Origin: Candidatus Omnitrophota bacterium
GTDB lineage: Bacteria > Omnitrophota > Gorgyraeia > M55B152
Direction of reading: 5' to 3'
Assembly (NCBI GenBank): GCA_018399975.1
Contig: JAGYNU010000003.1
Span: 1-41,977 of the forward strand
DNA: 41,977 bases
The translations under genes and the position numbers were made by a program. Under the pieces are notes generated by a model, which was not told the origin of the DNA, ran no database searches, and saw nothing but the letters and a program-made list of their open reading frames with translations. Shown in pieces: positions 41,963-41,977 of this stretch (positions within the stretch are counted from its first letter, which is position 1; each line of letters opens with the position of its first letter).

Positions 41963-41977
41963 TAATTAATAAAATTA

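Noticed and set aside
1-41977. tRNA or rRNA genes
   Set aside because: I saw no cloverleaf with GGTTCRANNCC-type arms and no rRNA signature on either strand, though a tool-based scan would be more sensitive.

Overview
The window is an AT-rich stretch of bacterial chromosome (rows I counted by hand run near 30-33% G+C). Shine-Dalgarno sites and sigma70-like promoters point to a bacterium. Oxygen-sensitive chemistry is abundant: radical SAM proteins, several ferredoxins, Mrp/MinD-type Fe-S ATPases, ThiC, IlvD, and a FeoB ferrous-iron importer. With the DhnA-type aldolase and TrpB2-type synthase this suggests an uncultured anaerobe. An Omnitrophota-like or other candidate-phylum lineage is my best guess, but I cannot prove it from sequence alone. 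Every intact gene lies on the + strand; the only minus-strand coding region I found is a decayed acetyltransferase.

Layout. 1-2.1 kb: a membrane-anchored methyltransferase/beta-solenoid gene split by a one-base frameshift. 2.2-9.5 kb: a U32 hydroxylase-type protein, then an overlapping AddA-like/AddB-like helicase-nuclease pair. 9.5-13.0 kb: a BASS-family transporter, a 55-residue coiled-coil gene, two exported proteins of unknown function, and a GNAT remnant. 13.1-15.1 kb: a B12-type radical SAM protein followed by its usual DUF2344 partner, which is cut to about half length just before a tract of heptanucleotide repeats. 15.6-20.6 kb: TrpB2, a PP-loop sulfurtransferase-like protein, an FAD disulfide reductase/NADH oxidase behind a Rex-like palindrome, a DUF123 remnant and an OsmC protein. 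A conserved 21-nt element occurs on both sides of the FAD gene.

20.9-25.4 kb is a redox/Fe-S block: Mrp ATPase, a coupled four-cysteine miniprotein, a thioredoxin-glutaredoxin fusion with a dead first domain, GroES, a small unknown, an RG-tailed 2[4Fe-4S] ferredoxin, and a double-length MinD/ferredoxin ATPase. 25.5-38.7 kb is metabolic and housekeeping: class I aldolase, cobalamin adenosyltransferase, IlvD, a KaiC-like protein with an altered P-loop, an HDAC-family deacetylase, a ferredoxin remnant, a methyltransferase, a compositionally distinct ferredoxin, a metallo-beta-lactamase-fold protein, an FmdB zinc ribbon, an M42 peptidase, a Nudix hydrolase, a UDG, ThiC, NnrE, an inositol-phosphatase-family protein and a radical SAM protein. 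38.7-41.9 kb is an iron module: DtxR/FeoA-type regulator, FeoB, and a His/Cys-rich membrane protein I do not recognise. The window ends with a promoter whose -35/-10 spacer holds a 10-bp palindrome, a likely operator for a gene beyond the edge.

The most interesting items are the iron module with its candidate operator, the repeated 21-nt element with hairpins, the Rex-like site, the four-cysteine miniprotein coupled to Mrp, and the cluster of gene remnants beside repeats.
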